Source of the DNA: Notolepis coatsorum
Taxonomy: Eukaryota > Chordata > Actinopteri > Aulopiformes > Paralepididae
Direction of reading: 5' to 3'
Assembly: GCA_963971535.1 (NCBI GenBank)
Contig: CAXASK010000014.1
Location: forward strand, 1,109,799 to 1,173,798
DNA: 64,000 nt
Shown here: in pieces, positions 44,110-56,570 of the stretch
Position numbering within the stretch: position 1 is the stretch's first letter
How the letters are laid out: every line of letters starts with the position of its first letter
Notes under the pieces: model-generated
What the model was told of the DNA's origin: nothing
What the model saw: only the letters and a program-made list of their open reading frames with translations
The model's database searches: none
Program-made: the position numbers and the translations under genes

Positions 44110-45479
44110 CAGTGATGGGAATAACGGCATTATAAATAACGGTGTTACTAATGGCGCTTTACCCGCCGTTACTGCAAAAAAATGCGGCGCGTTACTATGA
44201 TTGAAGCTGTTTTTTTCATCAGACAGATCTCTGCGCTGAGAAGCAATACTTTTTTTCCTTGGTTAGTGGGCAGTGCGCGATTGGCTGAGGTTGAGTAAAA
44301 TGTCCTGGTAAGCCAATCAGAGGTAGAGGTGGGCGGGTGTTCGAAAGAATCCAGAGTCTGACACACAGCGACAACACAAGCGGTTCCGTGTATGTTTTGA
44401 TAGTTTGTTTGGCGAGCCCAAATAATCCAAAACGAATCCAACGAACAACACAAGCGAGCAGTCATTTTTTGTTCACTCTTGTTGTGTTCTGCATGGTTAG
44501 CATTATTGTTAATACTAGGTTATTACCACCGCCACCGTTAGGCAGCACAACAGGCACAAGAGGCTATAGGCAAGAACTAGGAAGTGTGTCCAGTGTGTAT
44601 GTACGCGAGTGAAGCGAGCATGATGTTGATGTTCTTGGAGGATGGAATAAAGACAGAGGAATAACCACACAGCCTACTGACTCCTGCATGCTTATTATAA
44701 TTACTAATAGTCCAAGTGTGGACACTACAACTCTTGTGTTAGTTGTGTTGCAGCGCAGGGCACTACAGTAGTGGAGGCTACAGCCTTATCAACAGTGCTG
44801 CACTTCCTGGTTTAATAGCACAGTCTTCAGGTGCTCAGAGATATATATATCTGTATGTCATGCATGTCTTAAATGTCATGATTAGATTAGTTTAGATGAT
44901 TAGATTAGATTCTTATATCTGTATGTTGTGTATGTCATAAATGTCATGAATTGAAAATGGGGGACCCTGATGTAAACAAGAAGAAAGTCTCTGTGGTCTG
45001 CATCCCCTTAACAATTGTGTGTATTGAGCCGTACTGTATTGTAGCCATTCTGCAATCTGTTCATTAAAATGTGCAATCAATCAGTATATATTTGTTATTT
45101 ATTTTGGTATAGTGCTTAACAAGCATAATTTAATGTTGCCCAGTTGTGGCCTGTTGAGGGGCAATACATATCAAAAGTTCCAAAACATCTGTGTTTGTAT
45201 TTGTATGATCCACTATATAAACATAGTAATTATAATATCTACATACATGGAATTTGATTGGAGGCTAGTCTCACTTTGTCCCACAGCAACATTAAAATAG
45301 TTTAGATTTGTGTATGTTGTTTATGTAACAAATTTACTTGAAAGTAACGCAATTGTTACTTTCTGAAGTAACTAGTTACTTTTATAATTTGTAACTGAGT
45401 AAGTAATTTAGTTACTTTTTGGAAGAAGTAACTAGTAACTGTAACTAGTTACTTTTTAAAAGTAACTTGCCCAACACTG
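44110..45479. mobile_element. hAT-type element (1370 bp), 8-bp TSD
   Basis: Flanked by GTGACATC (44102-44109 and 45480-45487). The ends are CAGTGATGGGAATAACGG and, inverted, CAGTGTTGGGCAAGTTAC, with many AGTAACTAGTTACTT motifs inside the right end. No intact transposase. It carries a nested dispersed repeat at 44945-45075. It displaces upstream DNA from the klhl10 promoter. Confidence 0.9.
44945..45075 (+). mobile_element. Dispersed repeat, probable LINE 3' end, copy 3
   Basis: Same block as 23082 and 27520 but on +, nested inside the hAT element, ending CTGTTCATTAAAATGTGC. Confidence 0.55.
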
Positions 45480-45588
45480 GTGACATCACAACGGAACATG
45501 TTTGAGTTCCATTTGAATCATTTAAATAATATGTTGACATTAAAAAAGAACAAATAAAATGATAAAAGAAAAACTACATAAAACAATG

Positions 45589-45912
45589 GGTCTCAATGAA
45601 TCCAAAATGACAATGTGGTTAGAAGTGGTGGAGAGAATAAAAGCTAGCATATAATGGTAGTGTCTGGTAAAATGCGAGTGATAATGGATGGATTATACAA
45701 TGGGGGGTCTGGGAGGGGGGGGGTACGAGCTGGAGCATATGTGTAGGGTTTTTGGATAGCAGGTACTGGGGGTATATCCTGTATAAGACATGTAACTAAA
45801 TGGTGATTTTATTGGATGTGCACTGATAACAATGCTTGTATATCTTATCGTGTGTTGTCATGTTTGTTTATATGTTTGTTTAAAAAATAATAAAAAAAAA
45901 AATAAAAAAAAA
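45589..45912 (+). mobile_element. 5'-truncated copy of the L1-like LINE, with TSD
   Basis: Matches the end of the 34-39 kb LINE (GAATCCAAAATGACAATGTG, GTAGTGTCTGG, TATATCCTGTATAAGACAT) and ends in an A-rich tail. Flanked by ATAAAACAATG at 45578-45588 and 45913-45923, an 11-bp target duplication typical of L1-style integration. Confidence 0.88.
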
Positions 45913-45923
45913 ATAAAACAATG

Positions 45924-46570
45924 ATACAAATTATAATAAAATATTTAAGTAAAATGTATAGAAATAAAGAAAAACAAGACAATGAAATAAAGATAATAAT
46001 TCATTTAAAAGCTATTTTAAAAAGGTACGTTTTGAGCAGTGCCAACCGAGTCTGCTGTCCTAACAGACTTGGGGTCTGTAGGGTAAGCACTTATTCCCTC
46101 CGCCCTGAACATTTATGGAGATGTATGGGCCTTTTAAGTCAGTGATAAAAGTGTCTTTCAAGGATAAGTGAGCTCCTGCACTGATTATTATAGTTCAATA
46201 TTCAATATTTGATCACCAAAACCCCCCTAAAAGCATAAAAAGGCCCCTCCCCGCCCAAAAAGTGCCCCCAAAAATAGCACAGGCCCAGTGCCCTTTTCAG
46301 CCTTTGAGCACCTGCCCCTCTAAAGTCCTGTGCACGTCCCTGGAGTGGAATGCACCTTTAATGGTGAAGTAAAAGAAAATGATCATGTATTCTCTCCATG
46401 TGTGGCTGACGTGACCTGTTGGGAGTTAAGTTCTCAGAATAGATATTAGTGCAGAGTGAGGATGCTTGATTTAATATATATATATATCTTTTGCCCAACC
46501 CTGTTTATCAGAACCTGATATTCGATTTCTGAACCAAGTCTACTGAAATACATTGGCTGGACAATCTCTT
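45924..46570. other. Intergenic, no feature recognised
   Basis: AT-rich then mixed sequence; a decayed repeat is possible near 46200-46340 (GCACCTGCCCCTCTAAAG). No gene seen. Confidence 0.45.
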
Positions 46571-46579
46571 CACTTGTAA

Positions 46580-46810
46580 ATGGATTGCATTTATGTAGTG
46601 CTCTTATCCAAAAACGTATGCTTCACACACCGACGGCGGAGGCGACCGTGCGAGGTGCCAACCTGCTCATCAGGAGCAGTTAGGAGTTCAGTGTCTTGCT
46701 CGAGGACACTTCGACACGCTGCCCTCGAGAAGCCGGAATCTAACCGGAAACCTTCAGATTACCAGACGACCCCGCTGTACCTCCTGAGCCACCGTCGGTG
46801 CCCTCATTTG
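46580..46810 (-). mobile_element. Diverged tRNA-derived SINE
   Basis: Minus-strand head TGGCTCAGGAGGTACAGC and core TCGAGCAAGACACTGAAC correspond to the SINEs at 39646 and 48747, with more substitutions and a damaged B box. Confidence 0.75.
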
Positions 46811-46814
46811 TATG

Positions 46815-47418
46815 TATATGTTTGGATTTCTTCACACAAAAAAATAAAACTATTTCAACAGAAAATCCCACTACGGTAATTACAGATTTGGATATCTACA
46901 AATGTGTATTTTGAATACGCTTTGGTCAGCATTTCAGCACGTTTTCCCACCACGCTGTAACCCTTTCACTGCCACACGACAGCTGGTTAACCCTTCCACC
47001 GTGACAATACAGAAGGTTAAGCCTTTACTATCACACAACCGACGGTGATGCTCCATCATTAGCATCATTAGCTCCGCGGATGTGACAGCCACTCCGGAAA
47101 AAACCTCCCTGTCCTATAAGGGATGGAGTTGGAGGCAAAGTGCTGCTGTGCTGTGAGGAGTCCTTCCACCCCCTCCGCTGTGAGCTGCGGCCGTACAATC
47201 TCTGTCCCCGACTGGCAGGGGAGCCCCATGACACCCTGCAGGAATAATCATTTAATTTGCTCACCGACTCTCCAACTCCGACAATGAAGACATATTCTAC
47301 TTTCAACAATTACGGTCATTAGTTTGCGACGTGATATTGCGCGCCGATATTGACGGGCCCCTGCGGAGCGATCCGGAATGCGCGCATAATAATCAGACCG
47401 CGTCGGTGTAACTCGAAT
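46815..47418. other. Intergenic, no feature recognised
   Basis: Contains several TTAACCCTT-type motifs near 46960-47030 that may be remnants of piggyBac-like ends, but no paired termini. Confidence 0.4.
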
Positions 47419-47422
47419 TTAA

Positions 47423-47850
47423 AGGGGAACTATTTTACTATTTCTTTCACTATTTGGGCACTTTTACACAATTCCTGTGAGTCTATGGAACACATCTGTA
47501 CGTTTTTTTCCCAAAAAATTCATTGTTTTGTATTTCTAATCAAGTACTCAAAAACAACATTTTTCTACCTCAAGATCTTAAGCCGTTTTGAGGCTGGGCT
47601 CCAACCACTGTGTGGCCTGGTGGCAACTGCCACACCAACTGCCACATTATTATGCAGCTGAGAAATCTCTGACATCACAGATATGCACATTTTCAGATGA
47701 CTCAGTTCAGTGAGGGTGAATATTGTGAGAGGAGAATTGGAAGAATGCGCCAATATGAGAATTAGAGACATAGATCCTATTAATATAAGTCCACATAGCC
47801 AGGAAACAATGCTAAACACTGAAAGAGGCCATTTATAAGATAGTTCCCCT
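47423..47850. mobile_element. piggyBac-like MITE (428 bp) at TTAA
   Basis: Flanked by TTAA at 47419-47422 and 47851-47854, with perfect 11-bp inverted ends AGGGGAACTAT. Non-coding. A G run follows at about 47872-47888. Confidence 0.8.
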
Positions 47851-48014
47851 TTAAATTGTATATGGCGAGAGGGGGGGGGGGGGGGGGGTTGAACGCAATA
47901 TATAGGTGTCACTTTCTACTGTCAAACTCGTGGGTGTGTATCTGTTAGTGGCTTGATGTGATGGAAATGAGTCAGAAGGATTACGACAAACATCTGTATC
48001 TCCAGTATGCACCC

Positions 48015-48733
48015 TCCCAAGGAAGAGGAGGAGCAGGAGGAGAAGAGGAGGATTAGGAGCAAGAGGAAGAGGAGGAAGAAGAGGAGGAGGAGGAGGAGGA
48101 CCAGGAGGAGGAGGAGGAGCAGGAGGAGAGGAGGAGGATGAGGAGAAGGAGGAGGAAGAGGAGGATGAGGAGGAGCAGGAGGAGGAGGAGGAGCAGGAGG
48201 AGGAGGAGGAGCAGGAGGAGGATTATGAGCAGGAGGAGGAGGATTAGGAGGAAGATGATTATGAGCAGGAGGAGGAGGATTAGGAGGAGGAGGATGAGGA
48301 GGAGGAAGAGGAGGAGGAGGAGGAAGAGGAGGAGGAGGAGCAGGAGGATTAGGAGCAGGAGGAGGAGGATGATGAGGAGGAGGAGGAAGAGGAGGAGGAG
48401 GAGGAGGAAGAGGAGGATTAGGAAGAGGAGGATTAGGAGCAGGAGGAGGAGGAGGATTAGGAGCAGGAGGAGGAGCAGGAATAGGAGGATTATGAGCAGG
48501 AGGAGGAAGAGGAAGAGGAGGAAGAGGAGGAGGAGGAGGAGGAGGAGGAGGAGGAGGAGGAGGAAGAGGAGGATTAGGAGGAGGAGGAAGACGAAGAGAA
48601 GGAAGAGGAGGAGGAGGAGGAAGATGAGGAAGATTAGGAGGAGGCGGAGGAGGAAGAGGAGGAGCAGGAGGAGAAGAGGAGGATTAGGAGCAAGAGGAAG
48701 AGGAGGAAGAAGAGGAGGAGGAAGAGGAGGCAG
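48015..48733. repeat. Polypurine (GGA/GAA)n tract
   Basis: About 720 bases of GGA, GAA, GCA and GATTA motifs. In reverse it follows the triplet order of 39901-40443 and joins the SINE at 48747 through the same CAGCAGGGGATGGTAATTGG linker. Arg-rich frames are artefacts. Confidence 0.9.
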
Positions 48734-48746
48734 CAGGGGATGGTAA

Positions 48747-49002
48747 TTGGCTGCTTTTTTATGTAGCGATTTTATCCAAAGCGCTTTACAATTTGTTCCT
48801 CACATTTGTACCCATTTACTCACACATTCACACACCGACAGCGGAGGCAACCATGCAAGGTGCCAACCTGCTCATCGGGAGCAATTAGGGGTTAAGTGTC
48901 TTGCTCAAGAACACATCGACACTGCCCGGGAGGAGCGGGAATCGAACCGGGAACCTCCGGATTGCCAGACGACTGCTCTACCTCCGAGCCACTGTCGCCC
49001 CT
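48747..49002 (-). mobile_element. tRNA-derived SINE adjoining a polypurine tract, copy 2
   Basis: Inverted relative of the SINE at 39646, with B box GGTTCGATTCC and core CTTGAGCAAGACACTTAACC (one substitution here), ending in the polypurine block. Confidence 0.85.
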
Positions 49003-51590
49003 AAGAACCTTAAACATTTATTAGACCAAAAGAAATCCTAAGAAATTAATAAATTACTATCAGCCAAAGGTGGTGCATTTCTTTCTTCTAGTAATTCAGA
49101 CAATATCTGTTTTTAGTTTGTGTAATGTAATGTAATATCTGTTTTTAGTTTGTGTAATGTAATGTAATATCTGTTTTTAGTTTGTGTAATGTAATGTAAT
49201 ATCTGTTTTTAGTTTGTGTAATGTAATGTAATATGTGTTTTTAGTTTGTGTAAAGCACATAATATGGGAACTTTTATCCATATGGTTGAGCCTGTTAGGA
49301 ATTGCACCCCCAACCCAAGCAGATTGCAGATCACTCTCTCTATATGGAGGTAAAAAAGAAAATATGGTCAAAATAATTGGCATAAAAAGGGCACTTTTTT
49401 ATGAGGCACAAAAGGGCAGGTGCTTGTGCACCCGTTGGGCTCTATGTGTGCACGTGCCTGCTAGCTGTGCCCTTGAGCAAGGCACCTCAGCTTTAACCGC
49501 TCCAGTGTTAGCTGCTCAGGGGCCAGTAGTAGAGTGCCTGACCATAGTGTCTTTATACCTGTATCACTGGACATATAAATGCATATTAAATCAAATCAAA
49601 TTGATTTGTAAAGCCCGAAATCACAAGTTAATGTCCCCATGGGCCGGACAAGTCTTCTTTAAACTATTCAAGAAGAAACATCCCAATAAATCAAGAACAA
49701 AAAACCCACCATGAAATCCAAAATAAATCTAAAATAAATAAATGCAACACTCCCAGACATACCCCAGTGAAGGTAAGTAAAACCTAGCAATAGGAAAAAA
49801 GCACCACAGGCGATGTGGAGGAGAGAAACCTTAATGATAATAATAATAATAATAAAAATAATAGTGTTGCTATGGATGGGTGGAGAATAAAACAGGCGAA
49901 TAGGTGGTATGTATGTACATATACGTGTAATGTAACAAATATGTGCATGCAATAGCAACTGGGGTACATAAGAAAATGTTTTAAACATTTAAATATATTA
50001 CAACTCTGTACATACATGTGATTAGCATTATACTCAGTAGAACAAATGTATATATCTTATACCCAGCTTAATCACTATATTAATATTACTATTGCACTTT
50101 ACTGTTACATTTGCACTGGGGTTGGATGCCCCACTTATTTTCATTGTAATGTACTTATGCTGTATGAATGAATGAATGAATGAATGATGAATGAATTTAT
50201 TCACACACACACACGATACATTACATGTGAGTATCCTCATGTGATATAACAACATGTATGATGACCATACATTTCAATGTAATCTAATCTAACTGGTACT
50301 ATGACCTGAATGATGGTCCTAGAGGTCAGTGATTTGATGCTCCTTTGGTGTTTTGGCGATGGTGGCGTAAGAGAGTGCTGTCTTAACGTAAGAGAGTGCC
50401 GTCTTAACAGGTTGTGGGAAATCTCCCATATAGGCATTGGATTGGGTGGAGAGCTGGTGACTGCATGCAAATGCCCTCGTATGCCCTGTGTATGGGGACA
50501 TGTCACCCTTATAGAAACACACATCTTCAATCAATATCTGAGATGCAAATAAATAAATAAATAACCTTCTTAATAAATATAATATTTATATTGTAGTGGG
50601 TTCTATAGAGACATAATTCCCCATGGTATTGTTTTGATGTGTTGATGGGGCACTGTCACTTTAAGGAGGTTGGTTTTGGGTTGGGCTGAGAGGAGACGCC
50701 CTGTGTGGGGTTTCATTGGTAAATGTTTGATTACTACGAGCTGTCAGAAGCTAGCACGGCATAGTTCTGACAGCTGTCACTTGTGCTACTGCGAAATAAA
50801 TGACACACGGCTTTGTGTTGTCAACTGATAGAAATTGTGCGTTTCTCTATTCCAATGATTTCTACAATATGATATATATATAAATAACTTTTACTAGTAC
50901 CTTACTACTATGTACTATGTTACTATCCGTATACTACTACCTACCATGCTAATATGTCTATTATACTATGCACTCAGGGTGTAACACTCAAGTTCAACAC
51001 TATTTGACGAACAATGCCACTGACCATAAGCTGCCAGAGATGCACATCTCCTGCTGACCAGAAAACCACACACTTTTCTGATAGTGGGGTGCCTGGACAC
51101 TCAGTCATTTAAAAGTTTCGTTTTCACTTCTAATTTGAAGATAAGTATCTATAGAACAATTTTGGCTTGAGTGTCAAGGAACCAGTTGAATTTAATAAAG
51201 ATGTATCCAAAATGGCCACAATCGAAATCATGAATTCTTTAAAAACGTCTTAATGTTCACACAATTGCTGTGTAATATAATTTTGTATTGCTATTTTAAG
51301 TTAATAATGTGTGAGGAATCAACTGGAGTTCAAATATTGATGTTTTGAATATTTTGGTATGGCCAAAATCAAAGATGGCTGCAATGTCTGTATTTATTTC
51401 GAATTACGCTTCATAACTTTTATTCTATTGAACCTAGAATGGTGATGTTGGTGCCTGTACCTAGGTTTTCATGAATGAGTAATTGAATAAAAATTAAATA
51501 AACATGATTGGAGCATATCTTATATGATATTTCACACAATGAGACAATAAATATGTGGAGAACTAGAGTTAGATATGAGAACTGTAAACA
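49003..51590. other. Intergenic with small repeats
   Basis: Five 32-base copies of TATCTGTTTTTAGTTTGTGT/AATGTAATGTAA lie at 49104-49255. A fish repeat tail with AAATTGATTTGTAAAGCCC is near 49590, and a (GAAT)n tract at 50165-50190. No gene recognised. Confidence 0.5.
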
Positions 51591-51599
51591 ACAGTTGAT

Positions 51600-52590
51600 T
51601 GTGAAGAACAAACGATGATTGTGAAGAACGTCCTCATCACAAGAAAGGATCTGCATCTCAGCACCAATGTCAACGCCATGCCAAAGACGATGGAGGTGTT
51701 GCTGAGCAATGGGAATCCCTTTGAGGAGGGCAGTAAAGACCTGGTTACATTAGACAATAAGGTGTGTGAGTGAGTGCGGCTGGTGCCGTATCTGTCCATC
51801 AACTCGAGTCTACGGAACAAGAGCAGTACAACAATTTCAGGAAGAGTGCTTGAATCAAATGACAGACTTCTGACAGCACCGATCAAGCGAAATAACTTAC
51901 TGTTGTTCCATGAGAAGAAAACACAGAAGAAGACAGCAAATAAGCTGAGAATGCAGCTGTTATGTAGTACGTACGTAGTATTTTGTATGTAAGTAGGTGT
52001 AGTAATAAGACTCAGGAAGCAGGTTACTCTTTTAGCCTTTTAGTCAACCAGGTTAGCATGGTAGGTTACAGCAGGGTACATTCTGTCCTATTCTCCTTCT
52101 GCGTGTACACTTCTTCTGCACACTTCAGCTGTAGGCATAACAGGGCATTGTATCAACTACGCCCCATAGTGGAGACTCTTGGGAAGTACATCTTCAACAT
52201 GCATTACAGAACACAACAGCAGCACTTCAAACATCATGCAGAGCTCTATGGGAAAGCTTTTATTGTGCTAGACACAATACACGTCAAGTAGAGATATTTC
52301 TGTTGACGAGCAGTTAGTTGCGCCAGGTGTAACAAGACATTTTCTCATTCCAGTCAAATAAGTTGTTAACAGATGGACAGTTCCCAGATGACAAGGATAT
52401 GTCTACATCACTGCAGGTGATCAAGTCCACCATGTTGGAAACAGTCCACCAATGGATCAATGCAACCATGAAGAAGCTGACACTCGTGTCCTATAATACA
52501 TCTCCTCCACGCCCTCCAAACATCATCACTTGGGAGGGTGCATACTGGACTCGAGATACAGCTGTTTGTCGTAATCCTTCTGGCTAATTT
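51600..52590 (+). pseudogene. Degraded repeat-family ORF fragments
   Basis: Scattered frames read NVLITRKDLHLSTNVNAMPK, LSNGNPFEEGSKDLVTLDNK, TAPIKRNNLLLFHEKK and MLTDGQFPDDKDM. They resemble an uncharacterised multi-copy fish protein, often transposon-associated, with motifs like GNPF, DLLxLDT and PRNKLPLF. At least two frameshifts and stops break it. Recognition is from memory and weak. Confidence 0.35.
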
Positions 52591-52592
52591 CC

Positions 52593-52803
52593 ATCACATC
52601 AAGCCACTAACAGATACACACCCACAGGATGGGACACTCAGCAGTCATTAAGTCAGTCCATTACCTCCCAATAGACCTTTCCCACTTAGTAAAACAAACC
52701 TGACTAACCAGGCAGAATAATGTGATAGGGCTCTCGTCAGCGGCTGTTCCATCTATTGCTGCTGTTAGAGGCTTTCCGCTGAGCACAGCAGACCCCCCCC
52801 CCC

Positions 52804-52889
<86 letters not shown>

Positions 52890-53738
52890 CCAAGTTACAG
52901 ATACAAGGAATTTGGTATGTTACTCACACAAAGAAGACCAAAACACCTAGAATGTATTTGTTCATTCTTAAGGCCCTTATTGGTAAGCTACCACCTTATA
53001 CTGTATCATTATTGGTAAGCTACCTTATACTGCATCATTATTGGAATGGAATTTTGGAACTTATGGAACCCGTTCTAGACTGACGTCAAGGTTCCCATGA
53101 TCGGAACCGGGTCAATCTGCATTTCCCTGTGATGCCCCTCTAGCTCGTGTAATAAACTCCAACAGTCCAGCTGGAGATTCTCGCCTCTGTTGCAGAGTTT
53201 AAAACCTTGATCTCCAACCTTTTTTAATTGATTTGTTTATCCTTGTTTTTTTGCCTCGTCTTGTTGTCTTATTGTAATGTTATAATATTTATTGTTATGA
53301 TTTTATATGCTTTTTTCTTTGCTCATTTCCCTATGTACACTCGACGCCACGGTAAAAACCGCAGTTGCCTTTCGCGTTTAAATAAAGGTTTGAAATTTAA
53401 ATGATTTTGAAAAGGTGTTTTGTAAATGCAGTGGGACATAAATAAAAAGTGTCTCCGCTGTATATAATATAATATATACACAGCAATAAGAGAATAGACG
53501 CAGAGTGTTTGAATATACAACACGCAGAGTATCTTCAGCTGTGGTGCAGTATATCTTTGCTGTACAGGGTACACAGAGTCTGTACACAGTCTATGCAAGA
53601 GCATTTAAAGCTCAAATTCACCCTCAAATAGAATTCACTAATTACATTTCTATAATAATGTACAGTGATGATGTCATCAAGAGACAAATCCTGGAGCTGC
53701 TCCATAGAACAGTGAACAGTGGAACAACTCCTGGGGCA
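52593..53738. other. Intergenic with (CAT)n microsatellite
   Basis: A C run and (ATC)n occupy 52794-52888. At 53037-53230 a possible LINE tail remnant is seen in broken frames (NKLQQSSWRFSPLL, QSLKTLISNLF-like); too weak to annotate alone. Confidence 0.4.
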
Positions 53739-56570
53739 CTATGACATTAACCATGGTGACTCTACTGGGATATGAGGGCACTATGACAGTAACCATGGTG
53801 ACTCTACTGGGATATGAGGACACTATGACAGTAACCATGGTGACTCTACTGGGATATGAGGGCACTATGACAGTAACCATGGTGACTCTACTGGGATATG
53901 AGGACACTATGACAGTAACCATGGTGACTCTACTGGGATATGAGGACACTATGACAGTAACCATGGTGACTCTACTGGGATATGAGGACACTATGACAGT
54001 AACCATGGTGACTCTACTGGGATATGAGGACACTATGACAGTAACCATGGTGACTCTACTGGGATATGAGGACACTATGACAGTAACCATGGTGATTATA
54101 CTGGGATATGAGGACACTATGACAGTAACCATGGTGACTCTACTGGGATATGAGGACACTATGACAGTAACCATGGTGATTATACTGGGATATGAGGACA
54201 CTATGACAGTAACCATGGTGATTATACTGGGATATGAGGACACTATGACAGTAACCATGGTGATTATACTGGGATATGAGGACACTATGACAGTAACCAT
54301 GGTGATTATACTGGGATATGAGGACACTATGACAGTAACCATGGTGACTCTACTGGGATATGAGGACACTATGACAGTAACCATGGTGACTATACTGGGA
54401 TATGAGGACACTATGACAGTAACCATGGTGATTATACTGGGATATGAGGACACTATGACAGTAACCATGGTGATTATACTGGGATATGAGGACACTATGA
54501 CAGTAACCATGGTGATTATACTGGGATATGAGGACACTATGACAGTAACCATGGTGACTCTACTGGGATATGAGGACACTATGACAGTAACCATGGTGAT
54601 TATACTGGGATATGAGGACACTATGACAGTAACCATGGTGATTATACTGGGATATGAGGACACTATGACAGTAACCATGGTGATTATACTGGGATATGAG
54701 GACACTATGACAGTAACCATGGTGACTCTACTGGGATATGAGGACACTATGACAGTAACCATGGTGACTCTACTGGGATATGAGGACACTATGACAGTAA
54801 CCATGGTGATTATACTGGGATATGAGGACACTATGACAGTAACCATGGTGACTCTACTGGGATATGAGGACACTATGACAGTAACCATGGTGATTATACT
54901 GGGATATGAGGACACTATGACAGTAACCATGGTGACTCTACTGGGATATGAGGACACTATGACAGTAACCATGGTGACTCTACTGGGATATGAGGACACT
55001 ATGACAGTAACCATGGTGATTATACTGGGATATGAGGACACTATGACAGTAACCATGGTGATTATACTGGGATATGAGGACACTATGACAGTAACCATGG
55101 TGACTCTACTGGGATATGAGGACACTATGACAGTAACCATGGTGACTCTACTGGGATATGAGGACACTATGACAGTAACCATGGTGATTATACTGGGATA
55201 TGAGGACACTATGACAGTAACCATGGTGACTCTACTGGGATATGAGGACACTATGACAGTAACCATGGTGATTATACTGGGATATGAGGACACTATGACA
55301 GTAACCATGGTGATTATACTGGGATATGAGGACACTATGACAGTAACCATGGTGATTATACTGGGATATGAGGACACTATGACAGTAACCATGGTGACTC
55401 TACTGGGATATGAGGACACTATGACAGTAACCATGGTGACTCTACTGGGATATGAGGACACTATGACAGTAACCATGGTGACTCTACTGGGATATGAGGA
55501 CACTATGACAGTAACCATGGTGATTATACTGGGATATGAGGACACTATGACAGTAACCATGGTGATTATACTGGGATATGAGGACACTATGACAGTAACC
55601 ATGGTGACTCTACTGGGATATGAGGACACTATGACAGTAACCATGGTGATTATACTGGGATATGAGGACACTATGACAGTAACCATGGTGATTATACTGG
55701 GATATGAGGACACTATGACAGTAACCATGGTGACTCTACTGGGATATGAGGACACTATGACAGTAACCATGGTGACTCTACTGGGATATGAGGACACTAT
55801 GACAGTAACCATGGTGATTATACTGGGATATGAGGACACTATGACAGTAACCATGGTGATTATACTGGGATATGAGGACACTATGACAGTAACCATGGTG
55901 ACTCTACTGGGATATGAGGACACTATGACAGTAACCATGGTGACTCTACTGGGATATGAGGACACTATGACAGTAACCATGGTGATTATACTGGGATATG
56001 AGGACACTATGACAGTAACCATGGTGACTCTACTGGGATATGAGGACACTATGACAGTAACCATGGTGATTATACTGGGATATGAGGACACTATGACAGT
56101 AACCATGGTGATTATACTGGGATATGAGGACACTATGACAGTAACCATGGTGATTATACTGGGATATGAGGACACTATGACAGTAACCATGGTGACTCTA
56201 CTGGGATATGAGGACACTATGACAGTAACCATGGTGACTCTACTGGGATATGAGGACACTATGACAGTAACCATGGTGACTCTACTGGGATATGAGGACA
56301 CTATGACAGTAACCATGGTGACTCTACTGGGATATGAGGACACTATGACAGTAACCATGGTGATTATACTGGGATATGAGGACACTATGACAGTAACCAT
56401 GGTGATTATACTGGGATATGAGGACACTATGACAGTAACCATGGTGACTCTACTGGGATATGAGGACACTATGACAGTAACCATGGTGATTATACTGGGA
56501 TATGAGGACACTATGACAGTAACCATGGTGATTATACTGGGATATGAGGACACTATGACAGTAACCATGG
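53739..56570. repeat. 42-bp minisatellite, left part, 67 copies
   Basis: The unit is GACTCTACTGGGATATGAGG then ACACTATGACAGTAACCATG then GT. Two alleles, GACTCTACT (A) and GATTATACT (B), are arranged in a non-random order. Stop-free in one frame on each strand. The array resumes at about 57833 beyond a LINE. Confidence 0.97.
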
